Both the position numbers and the translations under genes were made by a program. The notes beneath the pieces were generated by a model that saw only the letters and a list, made by a program, of their open reading frames with translations, did not search any database and had not been told where the DNA came from. Shown piece after piece: positions 1-12,469 of a stretch of DNA of 64,000 nucleotides. Within the stretch, counting starts at the first letter, position 1. The number at the start of each line of letters is the position of its first letter. The stretch comes from Glossina fuscipes. Taxonomy: Eukaryota > Arthropoda > Insecta > Diptera > Glossinidae. The DNA is taken from contig NW_023998414.1 of assembly GCF_014805625.2 (NCBI RefSeq), positions 13,564,525 through 13,628,524 of the forward strand. Direction: 5' to 3'.

Positions 1-1448
1 TTATTACTTATTTTATTCAGAGAATTTAAAAATATGGAAGTGAGGATGCGTGCGTATTAAAATTATACTCTGGAGAATCATCATCAACAACAAAATATTC
101 AAATTAACATTTAATAATAAAATTTAAGGAAAGAAATTTTCAAATGCTTTTTTTCGCACCTTCTCAACACAAAAGTTCAAATCTATTACTTATTATTTTT
201 AATTTATTTGTAATATCTTGAGATATTCAGAGCCTACAGCTTATAGCGTATAATACATAAGATACTTGGCATAACGCACTGAACAGATCAAGTCAGTTTT
301 TTTTAAGTAAAGCTTCGAACGGGTCGTACGTCTGTTTGCAGGACATTTGAAGCAAGCAAGATGTACGGCCCTTAACTAAAAAACTTTTACTCCGTTAGCG
401 GTTTCTCAACTCTTGCTTTACATGGATCGATTGTTAATAGGAATCTCCTTAAAATATCAATAAATATTCGATTTTAATTCTCATTCATACTTTTATTTTT
501 ATTAACATGCAATACATGCTTCGATTTACATATATATATAATATGTAAAATTACACAAAAAATTAAAGTAAATTAATTTCATGTCATTTTCAAAGACATT
601 GATCTAAGGTGTTAGATAATAAAAAATTCGTTGCAAGCCTTCGGAAACTTTCTCCACTTGTTTTCCATTAAATGCTTGCAATCAAATATTTCTCGACATA
701 TTTTATGAATTATACTTTTTCTAAAACTCCTTTGCTTTCTCTTCCTCTCTGTCTCTCTCTTTTCGGTTTTATTTAGGCACGAAAACTTTTCAAAACTCTT
801 AGCATCAAGTATAATACACAATATGCAATACACTCACTTCTATACATCTATGCATCTGTACATGAATGAAAGTAAAAAACAAAAAAAAAAAAAAATAAAG
901 CAAGAAAAGAAGAAAAGTTGTATGAGCCTTCAGACGAATTTTCAATGCCCTTCTGCAAAGTAATTCTTTCATTTCATTTACATGAAGTAAAATTCTTTGA
1001 ATCATTTTTATGCCTTTTTGCCTTTATTTGCTTTAGGTAAAACGCTTGTATTTGTAAAAAATTTAAAATTTCATTTTTTAAAATTGAATTTGGAAAATTT
1101 GTTTAAGAATATTTAAAAGATAAGTAAAAACAAAATTTCGGGAAATTTCAATTGGATTGGGTTGGGTTCGCATTCATTCTCTCAGTCATTGTCTTTGCAT
1201 CACGTACGCGTCTACGACAATAAGGGCAAGAGCAGAGGGCAATATCCAAAAGCTCTTATTAAGTAAACTAACATGCTAGACATTTTCTTTAACTTTCTAC
1301 TTTTTCGCTTCCGATTGCAAGTACAGCGACGATGTCAACATGACTTTCAGCTTGGACTTTAATAATGTAGAGATACGCAAGTCTGCAAAAGATAGACACG
1401 TTTTGATAATATTAGAACATACACATATACATATACACATACACCCAC

Positions 1449-1482
<34 letters not shown>

Positions 1483-2495
1483 GCACATATATACGCAATT
1501 AGATTTTATGTTCTTTGTTACCTCAGTTACTTTAGTTCAAATCTACTCGTGCAGCATAAATTCACTTATATTTTGTTCCAAGAACCTGCATCTATGTGGA
1601 TATACGAGGGGGACGTTTCAAACCACGCAAAATTTATTCTAAAGTTTTTCTTTTTTTCTCCTTTTTTTTTTTTTTTTTTTTTTTAATTATAAAAATATTA
1701 CTTACTACATTCAAGAAAATAAAAAATAAATAAATAAGCTCGAGATCAAAAGAAAAGAAATTATGTCAAATAATAAATATGTTAAATAAAATTTTCTTTT
1801 TCAACATGCATATGGTTGTATTTATTATTTTGAATGAAAATTTAAAATCGGAAAATTTAGAATCGAAAAATAAAAAGTAAATTTAAGACAATCGAGTGAT
1901 TGTTGTACTTTTCACTCTTATTTAAAAGGATTCATCGATCAGGATTCGGTCAGTCTGCAGCAGAAATTTGTAAGAAAATAAGAAAAATTTCAAAACACTT
2001 GTGTGCAAAGTATCGTTGGAAAACTAAACGGAGAAGTAGATTGCCTGGCAATTTCATAGAAAAAAATAAACAAATTGCACATAGAAGTCAAATTTATTAA
2101 TATAAATAAGTGAATTTTAGTTTTTCCTGTTTCTTAAAAAAAAATTTGTTATTTTTTTTTTTAATTAATCTTCTACTACCTCATGCCCTATTTAAGTGTT
2201 GTAGTACATTTGCGAAATATTTGTAACATAAAGAAATACATAGCGGAGAACTGTGTACTGCGTTGAACTACTATATAGAGATTCTTGATCGATGAGAACA
2301 AATTGGTCGATTTAAGTTTATGTTCGTTCATCACTATTATAGTAATAGAAAAATGGAAAAATTCAAGTGGAACGATATATCATTTAGATGCAATGAAATC
2401 TCCACACACAAGAGCTCTCTTAACAGACTTATCCCTCAAGACCGGTATAATTTGTGTGCAATGTGTATGTGTAGTGTCAATGAAAAGGCAATATG
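1..2495. other. AT-rich non-coding stretch, no gene seen
   Basis: No reading frame here resembles a protein family. The longest open frames are short, made mostly of AT-rich codons, or run through the TA tract near 1450. There are poly-T runs near 1662-1684 and 2152-2161. A pyrimidine-rich AG|GTAAAA motif lies at 1036/1037 and is discussed under findings. Confidence 0.6.
1450..1481. repeat. (TA)16 microsatellite
   Basis: Sixteen uninterrupted TA units, flanked by short ACATAT and CGCACATAT variants. It is one of about twenty TA tracts of this size in the window. Confidence 0.97.
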
Positions 2496-2499
2496 TATG

Positions 2500-3192
2500 T
2501 GTAGTAATTTGTGGTCCCCTTCATATAGGTGCTATGTAGATTCAATTGAATCTGTTCAAAAGCAATTCTTGCTGTTTGCCCTTAGAAATTTAGGTTGGGA
2601 TCCGATTGCCTCTTTTCCCCCCTATGGAAATAGGTTGCTTCTGTAGTCCTTACCGTCTCTCGAGAAAGGTACATGTGTTCTTGTTTCCTCCGTAATCAAA
2701 GTAATACATGGCGCTATTAACTCGCCTGCATAACTTGGTGCAATAAGCTTGAATGTCCCCAACCGCTTCTCTAGGCACTTTATCTTCGATAAACTTAGTC
2801 AATGTAAATATAATTAAGAGCTGTTTAACCCGCTCAGAGTTGTTTGCAATAACCTAAATGATGTCTATCACTTATTCTCATTATCGGACTCTTTAAAGTC
2901 CATTAATGCGCGTAATTTACCTATGTCGTACTTAAACTAGCTCTTAACCTTAAAAAATCACGATCAGTCGAAAATTAATTGTTGTTAACTGTTATCGATT
3001 GCCAAGCTTATGCATGTTTGCGATAGCTTAGGGGTTCATTTGCGATTTAGTCCTGTATCGGTTGTGGGCTGTGTGCTAGTTGTGTACATGCTTAAGATTT
3101 ACTTTAAGAGTCAATTGAACTCGACTGTCAATTTATTTTAGTTGAGTTTCTTGTATCAGTAGAATAAATGAATAAAATAAATAAATAAATCA
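2500..3192 (+). mobile_element. LINE (non-LTR retrotransposon) 3' end, dead
   Basis: This is the C-terminal end of a LINE ORF2 plus its 3' UTR. The frame open to 2646 carries a WSPSYRCYVDSIESVQKQF block and then FALRNLGW and FPPYGNRLLL. These match the conserved region downstream of reverse transcriptase in many insect I/Jockey-type elements. After TAG at 2644-2646 the same frame goes on with SLPSLEKGT, VIHGAINSP, ISLNVPNRFSRHF and NPLRVVCNNLNDVYHLF, as expected for this domain, but with further stop codons. A region of about 220 bp follows and ends in an AAATAAAT-type tail at about 3161-3191, the usual LINE terminus. The 5' part, including endonuclease and most of the reverse transcriptase, is absent, which fits 5' truncation on insertion. 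What is seen is homology plus several stops; the exact clade is not resolved. Confidence 0.8.
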
Positions 3193-3799
3193 AATTAGAA
3201 TCATAGCTGAATTGATTGCAGAACGTCTGTCTATGCGTCGATAAATATCTTTTTCGATCTGTACATCGATATTTCAATAATGTTTTCCATTTTCTCTCCC
3301 CATCTTTCTGTCGCATAATTCAAATGCATAACATCCAAGTACTTCTGCGATCCCAACCAATAAAACACGCCCTCTCTTTAAAAAACTCATTATATCACAA
3401 AAACTGCTCATACTTCATATATCTCCATAAAACTTATTCCAAACTAATGTTTTTGCACCGTAAAGAACTTGCAAAGTCAGAGACTTAAACAAAATGGGCC
3501 CAATTTTTCTTAATCCCCTCCAATATGAACGTTTTCTCTTTAATGTTTTATGACGGAAATAAGTGAAGTAGCATTGTTGTAAGCTTGTACTTTGTAACAA
3601 TTATTTGTCAAATGTTGCCAAGTTTTACGTGTATAATGTAATCTAAAATACATTACATATACATACATTTTATTTGATATCAAATATCAAGTTGATTACA
3701 TAAGAGCTTAAACTTTGTTAAACGTCATACAATCTATATAGTTTCGTCGCACTCCCATCAATAATGACATTTGGTCTCAGCATTATTTGTCAGATTACG

Positions 3800-4388
3800 A
3801 TGGAAAGATATACAATTGCCCAAGCGTAAAATTTATTATGTGTTTCGCGCGTAAGTAAGCAAATTTATGGTCAACACAAACAACCTGCAGAGCTTACTGC
3901 TCTTCGTAATGATAATTGAAAAGTTCGAGTCAAACGGTAGCGTTTGTTATGTTATGCTAAGGACCCAATCCGTCAAAAACGTAAACATACTGTTGAAAAT
4001 ATCGTTGCTACGAATCAAAGTGCGGATTAAATATCGCAGTGCAGTTACGATCAATAAAGAATGCTACAGAAATATGTTTGAGGTTTTTTTGTAGGATAAA
4101 TTTGATAATTTCGACTTGAACGATACGTAGAATGCAACATGCTATCCATTTTGGGGCGCAATCAATTTATTTGCTAAAACGTTCAATGACCGTGCAATTC
4201 CCAAAGATATTTAGCCAGTAAGCTGAGCGCTAAAACCATGTGATCTAAGCTCATTTGAATATTTTCTTTTGGGATCATGTTGAACTATTGATTTAGTCCA
4301 ATAAACAACACACACTCTCAACAACGTTTAAAGAGAAGCGATTAAAATTCGTTGCTCCAGTTATCGCCATGAATCAATATCAAAAATA
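3800..4388 (+). mobile_element. Mariner-type transposase relic, internally deleted
   Basis: This is a decayed Tc1/mariner transposase of the insect type that has an N-terminal helix-turn-helix (DUF4817-like). The start reads MERYTIAQA from the ATG at 3800-3802. After a frame change, IEKFESNGSV lies at 3915-3944 and RTQSVKNVNI follows; both are typical of that domain. In the same frame, from about 4128, NATCYPFWGAINLF and TFNDRAI correspond to the region after the second catalytic aspartate. PCDLSSFEYFLLG at 4236-4274 matches the third catalytic motif, usually CDLTPxDYFLWG. Here glutamate replaces the final aspartate. The segment with the first catalytic aspartate is missing, so the joint near 4085-4125 looks like an internal deletion. 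In-frame stops occur at 4092-4094, after 4128 and at 4281. No terminal inverted repeats were recognised. It cannot encode an active enzyme. Confidence 0.85.
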
Positions 4389-4399
4389 AAAAAACAAAA

Positions 4400-4770
4400 T
4401 GAGTAAAAAAAAACGATCGTGAGCCATCGCTCACCATTAGATACCCTACACCATTTCGTTTAATATACTTGTTCATATAAAGACTCTTGAAAATAAAATT
4501 CTCCGATCCGAAATGAATTCAATAGCGTTCGCACTATTCTGTATGCCAAATTTCATCAATATATCTCAAAAATTGTGACCCACAGATTGAGCATAAGAAA
4601 ACAAGGTAGACAAACGTCGTTAAATCGACTCAGAAAGCCATTTTGAATTTATCGGTATTTAAAAAAAAAAAAAAAAAAATTAGTCTATCTCAAGTCCTTG
4701 TGGATGTTACATACATACACACAAACTTAATATGTCCTTGCACTACAAGTAATATAGGGTATAATAAAAG
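4400..4770 (+). mobile_element. R1 dispersed repeat copy, near full length
   Basis: R1 is a non-coding repeat defined here by comparing copies within the window. This copy has the 5' block GAGCCATCGCTCACCATTAG, TACCCTACACC, a CATATAAAGAC segment, CCGATCCGAA..TTCAATAGCGTTCG, ATATCTCAAAAATTGTGACC, and ATCGACTCAGAAAGCCATTTTGAAT. The 3' part has CAAGTCCTTGTGGATGTTACATACATACAC and TAATATGTCCTTGCACTACAAGTAATATAGGGTATAAT. It sits directly downstream of the mariner relic. There is no coding capacity. The architecture suggests a non-autonomous DNA transposon, but the class is inferred. Confidence 0.72.
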
Positions 4771-4849
4771 CTCTTACGTGATCAACGCTCGCAAATGAAG
4801 CGGAACATGTCGTTTATGATTTTAGATTTCAGAATTTTGTGTAAAGTGC

Positions 4850-5455
4850 TGCGTAAAATACACACGACGCAGATTGTTATGATCTCTTATACTAGGACAA
4901 CTTCCCAGATACCCTATACAGGGTATATATTCCTGATCGGCGAAAAATCAGACTTCATTAAGCCATATCTGTCCGTCTGTGTGTCCTTGCGGTGTTTGTT
5001 ATTGGCACTCTCTTGGTCGCAAAAATGAAGATATCGACTTTACATTTGCCAGAAGCATTGAAAGTTTTTGCACGCAGGTTGGTATCGAAAATATAGGCCA
5101 ACTTGGTCAAAGCAGAAGCCCCATGAAGTATAAAATTGAACGCAACTTCATTTTTCCTAACAAGAATTTCTGGACTTTTGCTCGTTACCCAGAAATTATA
5201 AATATAACATACATATATATATATATATATAAATATATAATAAATTATTTAGTTTATAATTAAATTATTATTAGTTGCCTAAATATGAGTTAATTTCAAA
5301 ATAAATATAGTAGACACCGCGATTGCTTTTTTTTTTAATAATACCAGCGATGTGAACGTCAAATAAAAGAACTTGGACCGTAGAATGCGAAAAGCACCGT
5401 GATGGGAATACGGGATTCAGTCCCCACCGAATATAATTTTCTTACTTGTTTTTAA
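4850..5455 (-). mobile_element. R2 dispersed repeat, minus orientation
   Basis: R2 is a longer relative of R1. This copy matches the one at 6988-7755 in opposite orientation. Shared segments include GCACGCAGGTTGGTAT, GGCCAACTTGGTCA, CGCATTCTACGGTCCAAG and a 5' end reading ACAAGTAAGAAAATTATATTCGG at the high-coordinate side. Near the low-coordinate side, TCCGTCTGTGTGTCC and GGGTATATATTCCTGATCGG recall the conserved core of Drosophila INE-1/DINE repeats; this likeness is from memory, not a search. A small TA tract lies inside at 5215-5230. The short open frames are not conserved between the two copies, so the repeat is not coding. Confidence 0.7.
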
Positions 5456-5819
5456 TTATTTTTGTTTTATTTTGATTTTCTTTTTTTTTTTTTTAATTAA
5501 TTTTGTCTTTCAATTTATTCCTATTTGCTACAATATGTTTGCTGTGGACATAGCGGTGGACATGCATTTGCGTATTAGCATTTTTTTAATGAAAATTGCC
5601 AATCGTTTGCGGGTATACCACTCAAACGTGTCCGTCTTATGAGTTCTAGGAAACGTATACTTGTGTTGTGCACGTACGCTTAATCTTTCTTAAAATAGCT
5701 TTCGATTTTGATCAGCACCAGCGGCATCGATTGACTTCTTTTTTTTTTCTCAAATCGAAAAAATGTATCCTGGTTTCAAATGCTTTGCTGTAATCGTTTT
5801 AGTTTCTTCTCGCATCCTT

Positions 5820-5960
5820 TATTACTTCGTCTTGATACATCAACGAGCAGTGAACCAAGAACGAACGCTATTGAAAATATATTGAATCGGATCATTTTTT
5901 TTACCACATCCTATGTGTCGTAGCCCACTATAAGGTTTTTTACTTGTTTTGATTTGCTTA
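5820..5960 (-). mobile_element. R1 5' fragment, minus orientation
   Basis: On the minus strand this reads ACAAGTAAAAAACCTTATAG at its start. It then has GATCCGATTCAATATATTTTCAATAGCGTTCGTTCTTGG, which can be laid against the same block in the copies at 4400 and 34845. The 3' half is missing or too decayed to see. Confidence 0.55.
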
Positions 5961-6985
5961 AATGGAAAAATTTGAAGTGTTTCGAAAAAAAAAAAAAAAA
6001 AATTTAAAAACGTTCGATGCCATACTTTCGGTGTAAATTATTTAAATACACGACGTCGAAATTCTGCAGTGTTATGCGAAAATCATATATCAATCATTTA
6101 GCACCCTTAACGCCTACAGGAAATTTCCATTGTATTGCCCTTATGCAGTTGCACTTTATTATCTCCTTTGACGTCAGTTGTGATTATAATTTTAATAATA
6201 TGCAAATCAAGCGTTGACGTAGATAGTAAATATTTTTATTTAAAAATTTTACTAACAGTGAAAGGAGAGAAATTCAGAAATAATGGTAAAAGTGTCCCGG
6301 AGCAAAGATGTTTATTCAATTACATATAATCTATATAATTAAATGACCGTCTAAGGCGAGCATTCTCTGCACTTCAAAACAATAAGCGACAACTTAAAAT
6401 TAATGATGTTTTCTAAGTTGATGAAATTTCCTTTGGGAGCATTTCGTGCTTGAAGGTTAAACTAAACAGACCTACGCTGAAACAAAGATAACGCTTTTGT
6501 CAGAATATTATAACAAAAAAAATAAAAAAAAGAAGAAAAAGAAGAAGAAAAAAAACAAAATAAAAATTAAAGAAAAAATTGTTAATAAAATATACATTTA
6601 ATAGGATATCAAGAGTGTAAAGCTGAAGAAACGTTTCTGCATTTCTCTTATAATTTAGTAGATTTTGTGAAGTGCAATTGCAAAGTGAAGATATGAACTC
6701 ACATCCGACATACATCCTCAATTTAGTGAGGTCGTAAACATTTTATCTACAAGAAATGAAAATTTTAAAAGCTCTTCCACCGTAGTTACTAAGTAAACAA
6801 CTATTTGCCTTTTTTTTTTTATTGTGTGTTTATTAACTCATTCTTTCGGCTCCGCTGTGCACAAGTCGTGTATGTCATAAACCGAATTCGCACGAAAGAG
6901 GACGACGTGAACACCTCAGTAGTTGCATTATTTACTCCCATTGCTTGGCATAAACCGTAACTATGTTTTTCGAAAATCTGAAAAA
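5961..6985. other. AT-rich non-coding, no gene seen
   Basis: Holds a poly-A run near 5986-6001 and a purine-rich AAGAAGAAAAAGAAGAAG stretch near 6525-6555. Nothing resembling a gene or known element was recognised. Confidence 0.5.
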
Positions 6986-6987
6986 CC

Positions 6988-7755
6988 GGAACCGAATAAA
7001 ACAAGTAAGAAAGTTATATTCGACTGGAACCGAATCTCGCCCACTCACCACTATGCTTTTCGCATTCTACTCTGCAAGTTCTTTCATTTGATACCCATGT
7101 CGCTGGTAGTATTACGAAAAAATTGATCGCGGTGTCTACCATATTCATTTCAAAATTAACCCATTTTTAGGCAGATAATATATCTTCATTTGAGGAGTGT
7201 ACAAAACAGTTTTAAGCAATCTATCTTGTTTGCCTTGTGATAAGTAAACACAAAACCTCAAAAAAGAGAAAAATACAATATTTAATTATTTGTAACTTTG
7301 CGTGAGCATGGCCGGTTGGTTCCATTTTCGGACCTAAAGAATGGACTCTTTCGTAAAGTAAAGGTGAATAATTTTAGAGCTCTAACTTTAATAATAACGA
7401 AAACCCCCAAAATTTTTGTTCAAAACAAACTGAATTGCGTTCGGTTTATGCTCCATTGCGCGCTTTTGCTCTGACCAAGTTGGCCCATTTCCAATACCAA
7501 CCTGCGTGCAGAAACTTCCAAAATTGCTACCAAATTTTAAGTCGATAACTTCATTTCTCCGACTAGGAGAGCGACAAAAACCCATACCACAAAGGCACAC
7601 AACCAAAGGAACTCAGAATTCCACGATGATCAAGAAGATAACTTATAACCTATAGGATCTCTGAAGTTCCCTTTTGAGTGTTACATACATTATGGGAAAA
7701 AACAAAATGAGTATACCCCCATCTTACCCAGTGGTGGGCAGGCATAAAAAGATAT
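6988..7755 (+). mobile_element. R2 dispersed repeat, plus orientation
   Basis: This is the most complete R2 copy. The 5' end reads ACAAGTAAGAAAGTTATATT, then CGACTGGAACCGAATC. The middle has CGCATTCTACTCTGCAAG, CGCGGTGTCTACCATATTCA, TTGGCCCATTTCCAATACC and CCTGCGTGCAGAAAC, all shared with the inverted copy at 4850-5455. The 3' end has CAGAATTCCACGATGATCAAG, GAGTGTTACATACATTATGG, and GTATACCCCCATC...GTGGTGGGCAGGCATAAAAA, which resembles the R1 3' palindrome. The open frame on the minus strand across 7388-7606 is an accident of this repeat, not a gene. Confidence 0.72.
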
Positions 7756-7783
7756 AAGTAATAGAATAATGTCACATATTGAC

Positions 7784-7815
<32 letters not shown>

Positions 7816-9720
7816 GGAGAGAAGAAAGCAATCATGTGCACGATGGGTACGAACTTTGCTCACAACAAAAGAGAGAAAAGCAACATCTTGTGCATTTTTG
7901 TAATCCACAGTTCGTTCAGTTATACTTCGCAGCAAGAAAGTGAAGTTTTTACGTAGATTCATGATTCTGAATGCAACATAGATCCAGGACCTCATGTCTG
8001 AAACGAACAAGCAGACGAAATAACTGATTGTAAGGGGAGAGTCGATTCTAAGGCACGTAACATTACGAGTTTAGTTTTTTTGAGGTGCGTGTGAATAATA
8101 GTTTTTACTAATTTACCCGTCTTGAATTATTTATCTTATAACTATGCCAGCTATAACTCGAAAGGATAAACCTTGCGATTAATGTCTAATTTAGCAGGGC
8201 TGATAGTCTTCAATGTAAAGAGGATATCGGTTATAGTTTTTCTAAATGCTTAGTAGGTTTTGTTTGTTTGCCAGATGCGGTGCCGCCGAAAAAACCCCTG
8301 GACATTAACACCATCAAAATTTTTGAAATCGGATGGATTGGCGAGATGTAGCCGTGGTGCCAGATCTTATCACTACACTTCCGATGACTAGTTAATTTTT
8401 TCTCAACCTAATACAATACCAGTTTTTAAGTAAGGCTCCTTGGCGCGTTACAAAATAATTCTCGACCCTTGCCCTGTAGATTAAATTCTTTCCTCTCACC
8501 CTTTCATTACATTCAATATTCCAATGGTCAGAGATCCACATTATTCCGGCTCATTATCATCATCAGTACATTTTGATCGATAGTGGCTGATGAAATCGCG
8601 ACCCTAATATGTCAACCTAAGTTTCATTATTTTCCATTTTTGAACACCATCTGTGTACCATTTTTATATTAACAACTCGGTCTGTACAACTGAGCCATTT
8701 CAACAAGATTTCTGCGACTATTTTCGTGACTATTTCGAACTGACGGCATAATATCTGTTTGATAGCCCAATTGTTCAGTATTTCAACAATCGATTCGAAT
8801 CCGTTGGATTCGTTCACTGCTGCCATCCGATCCTTTCGACTTTCCGATTTGAATTTGTGGATATATTAAGCATAATTGACAGGTATTCCTAAAGCATCTA
8901 AGGGAGAAGAACTCATAGCCACAAGCACGCCAACGCATATCAGGCATTGAATTAATCTTATGGCGATAGGCCAGTGATATATATAAAATTTCAAAATCAA
9001 AAATTTACGCATAACTCATTAACATATTGTTGTATGCGGCACCAACTTCCTCTTGGCTTAGCTAAACGGTTGTATTCTTTAAAATGACACAGTTTGATAT
9101 AGTTTTATATATTTAGACTTTAATTAGTTTAGGCGTCAAACATTGTTTTTGAACACCTTAAATATAGCAAAGTAAGCCATTAACTTAAATGTTTAAACAT
9201 TCAAGGAAAAATTAAAAAGAAAAAGCAATTTTACTGAAAGTCATGTTTAACTAAAAAGTTCATGTTTCATACATGTATAATATAATTAAAAAAGCGGTCT
9301 AGTGCTAATGCTATCCATACGTATGCACATACATATACGTGTACGAAACTTTAATGTATAAATTAGTTAAGCTTAAATATGCTCAAAACGTCTATTTGTT
9401 AAAACCCTTTCAGATTTTCCCCTTTTTTTTTTTTTTTTGTAATTTTATTTTTACTTTATTTTAGTTTTTATATTCTTTGACGTAGATATGTAGAACGTGC
9501 ATATATATGCATAAACTACATACTACTAAGATTAAGTTTTCTCGCTTGGAGCTGAAAATATATGACTCGTTTACAAATTACATCATAAAGTATTTGCGCC
9601 ATTGTTTTAACAACGACAAGATAGGAAAAGCCGCCTCATTATATGTGAGTAGGTAGTTGTCAAGTGTTTACTTACCTGTACTTAACCTTATGACGGTAAC
9701 GTGAATTAAATAAAACAAAA

Positions 9721-9734
9721 GTATATATGCATTA

Positions 9735-9775
<41 letters not shown>

Positions 9776-9860
9776 TATATACAAATATATATGTATGCAT
9801 CATATTGCATTATATTATATATATATATATGCATATAAATATATATATAAGTATATAATA
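9721..9860. repeat. Compound TA/ATATGC microsatellite
   Basis: A pure TA run at about 9742-9773 is followed by broken ATATATGCAT variants and a second run at about 9816-9830. The minus-strand open frame across it is TA-derived and not a gene. Confidence 0.95.
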
Positions 9861-10077
9861 CAATAAGGTATCTTTTTATGCGATTTTGAAATTTTCCGGT
9901 TTTTGTTTCCTTCAAAAATTTCTGTTACAGATAGGCATCCAAATTGTTAAGAATATGTGCGAGGGTCTTGATCGTTTTTGCCCATGGCCACAAAGAGAGT
10001 CTGTGATATGATGGAAATAATAAGAGACAAGAAAAAAAAAATATTTCTATGCGTTGTATCTAGTTTCTGCGCACCAC

Positions 10078-10084
<7 letters not shown>

Positions 10085-10108
<24 letters not shown>
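10085..10108. repeat. (GA)12 microsatellite
   Basis: Uninterrupted GA dinucleotides in an AGACAGAGAG context. Confidence 0.95.
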
Positions 10109-11782
10109 AAGGGAAAAATTCAATCTTTAGGACCACCACTACATATCTTCATGCTTTAAATCACTGCACACAAACAATGATCCTCTTTTAATAATTATAT
10201 CTTTTAATATAATTTATTACCTATGTAGGTGATATAAGAAGGGCTAAAACTACTTAAGAAAAGTTTAAATTAAATATTTCATATTTTATGTATTTTTGTG
10301 TTTGTGTTGATGTGTGTGAGTTTATTTTCTCTTCTGCTTAACTGAGATTCAATTTCTTAGTTATGGCTTCCGTCTAGTATTCGTTCAGAACAACGGAGTA
10401 GACAATGCCACTTTCGATAACAATGTGTGCTACTAGTGTATTACTCTACGGTTTTCTTTGCCTAAGTATATATTATTAGTTTCACTGAAGCCAAATATTC
10501 GTTTCTCACTTAATAATTTTATTTAAAAATAATATATATGTGTGTACGTGTATGTATTCAATCGGAAAAAAAGTTTAATATCTTTTTAACACCAATATAT
10601 TTTTTTGTTCATTTTGTGAGAAAATTTTTCCCTTTCCGTGAGCATAGACCTTGTAAGATGTGCAAAATTCCCGCAATGTTCACAAAAGTTGAAATTTATA
10701 AGAAATTATTATGGGAATGAACTGTACTCCTATATAATTATACTAATATTATACTGTACTTATGACAACACATTCAAGGCATCCATCGTCTGTTCTGATA
10801 ATTTTCTACTAAAAAATTAGGTTATCATAGACGAAGAACATTCTCCTCCCACACCATTTTCGGGACCGGTATAGTCTTTTCAAAGTTTATATCCTTTTAA
10901 TGCTTTGCACCGTAATTTCCTTATTAAAACATGAAAAACAGTAAAAAACATTGCTCTCAAAATATCCATCTTTTCAAAAATTTAAACTAAAAATTTAAAT
11001 TAAATTTTCTGAATAGAGTAAAAGGTTTTTATATGAGTATGGGAAACATATAATGCAAGAAAATCTGCAGCTTTAGTTGAAACATTGGAACACTAAAACA
11101 CTTTAAGTTGTTTTTCTTATTTCCTTTAAAAATTAGGGTAAAGCATATAAATTTGTTAAATAGAATAATGGAATGTTAGTGTCATGAGGAGCGTGTTCTG
11201 TTTTTTACGCAAATTGATTGCATTTAATTTTCCTAAAAAAGAAGTTTAAAAACTTTTATCCTCTGCTGGCTTATTTATTATTAAATAAAATCGCATACAA
11301 CATCAACATCGGCTTACATTAAATGCCTTAACAATTTTTTGTTCATAATTATTTTAATCAATGGTCTTGATTATAACTTTGCGTATATATGTAAGAAATT
11401 AATGTAATAATTGTCTCTTAACACATCGCAAAAAATCCAAAGCAAAATCAAGTTGACATCAACCGATCATCTTTACTAAAAGAGATCTATCTAATGCGAG
11501 CAACGTCCTATGTAACAAATTTTTCTGGACTTTTATGGGCTTAGTTACTTACGAGAGCCACAGAAACTTTGCTGTGTCCATCGTTTCAGACGTTTTCATT
11601 AACAATGCGAACGCACACTAGTCTCCTTTGTTATCGGTACTGTTCTTATCATATTATCTCCCTTAATCATCACCGGACACCACGTATATGAAGATATTTT
11701 TTGAATGGCTGATCCAATATTTAGACAACAACATGGCTCTATTTCTCTCGATAGCAAACTGAATCAACACGCCTCTGTCGAT

Positions 11783-11793
11783 GGGGGGGGGGG
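11783..11793 (+). repeat. Eleven-G homopolymer
   Basis: Eleven consecutive G residues between TCGAT and TGATGGTGG. This is rare in such AT-rich DNA and sits in a locally GC-richer segment. Confidence 0.95.
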
Positions 11794-12469
11794 TGATGGT
11801 GGACCATACAATGCTATCATCGCAATCTGCCACCACTTCTTTTCTTCCACGTTTCCACAAATTTGCTTATTAGCATAATACCCTAAGAAACGTTGCGGCT
11901 ACAACCTCGATGTCAATGATGATATGTCAATGATAACAGCACCTCATACTGTCAGTCTCAGCTAACACTTCTGCAATGCAAATGTAAAGGAAGGAAAATC
12001 ATTTGCGATAGATCCCAGCGACAACTCTGTAACAGTCCCATCGCCGGGATAGCAACTTATTTAACAATTAACATTTTTCGAAACAAGTCTCAGATAGTCT
12101 GCATGTTTCCTTGTCACAATGACTTCAATTCGTCTTCTTGATTTAGTGGCATGTGACGAAAATGACTACTTTCCGAGGCAGTAATTTCGACTTTGACGAA
12201 ATGTTAATTTAAGGACACAAATGTGTTCGGATAAAATGAGATCTGTCTGTTTGTTTACCTGCAATGAGTAAGCACTGTGTCAATTTTATTTTTCTCATAT
12301 CTTTTTACGAGAACGAAAAAGGTCGCAACCTCTAACACTATACATAGTAATAAGTAGGGAGAGTAAAAGTTTTGCCACAAAGCATCGTCGGACAATCGCA
12401 TCGAAGAAGATTTTATAAGGCAAACAACTAAAAAACACTTAAGTCGGATCCTGTTCATCATTAAATCTC

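Larger units (their letters stand above)
7756..12465. other. Long AT-rich non-coding stretch
   Basis: No gene was recognised. Contents are a poly-A run of about 28 near 7783-7811, TA composites at 9721-9860, a GA tract near 10085 and an eleven-G run at 11783. Two parts are less AT-rich than average, about 8270-8860 and 11480-12060. Their open frames (minus 8617-8826 and minus 11663-11860) match no family I know. Confidence 0.5.

Noticed and set aside
7388..7606. 72-codon minus frame with a GRSPSRRNEVIDLKFGSNFG string
   Set aside because: A matching but different frame occurs in the other R2 copy at 4979-5263; indels break it and codon-level conservation is absent, so it is repeat DNA.
9656..9690. 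ACAG|GTAAGTAAAC on the minus strand as a recursive site
   Set aside because: The donor is perfect but the lead CATAAGGTTAAGTACAG is not pyrimidine-rich.
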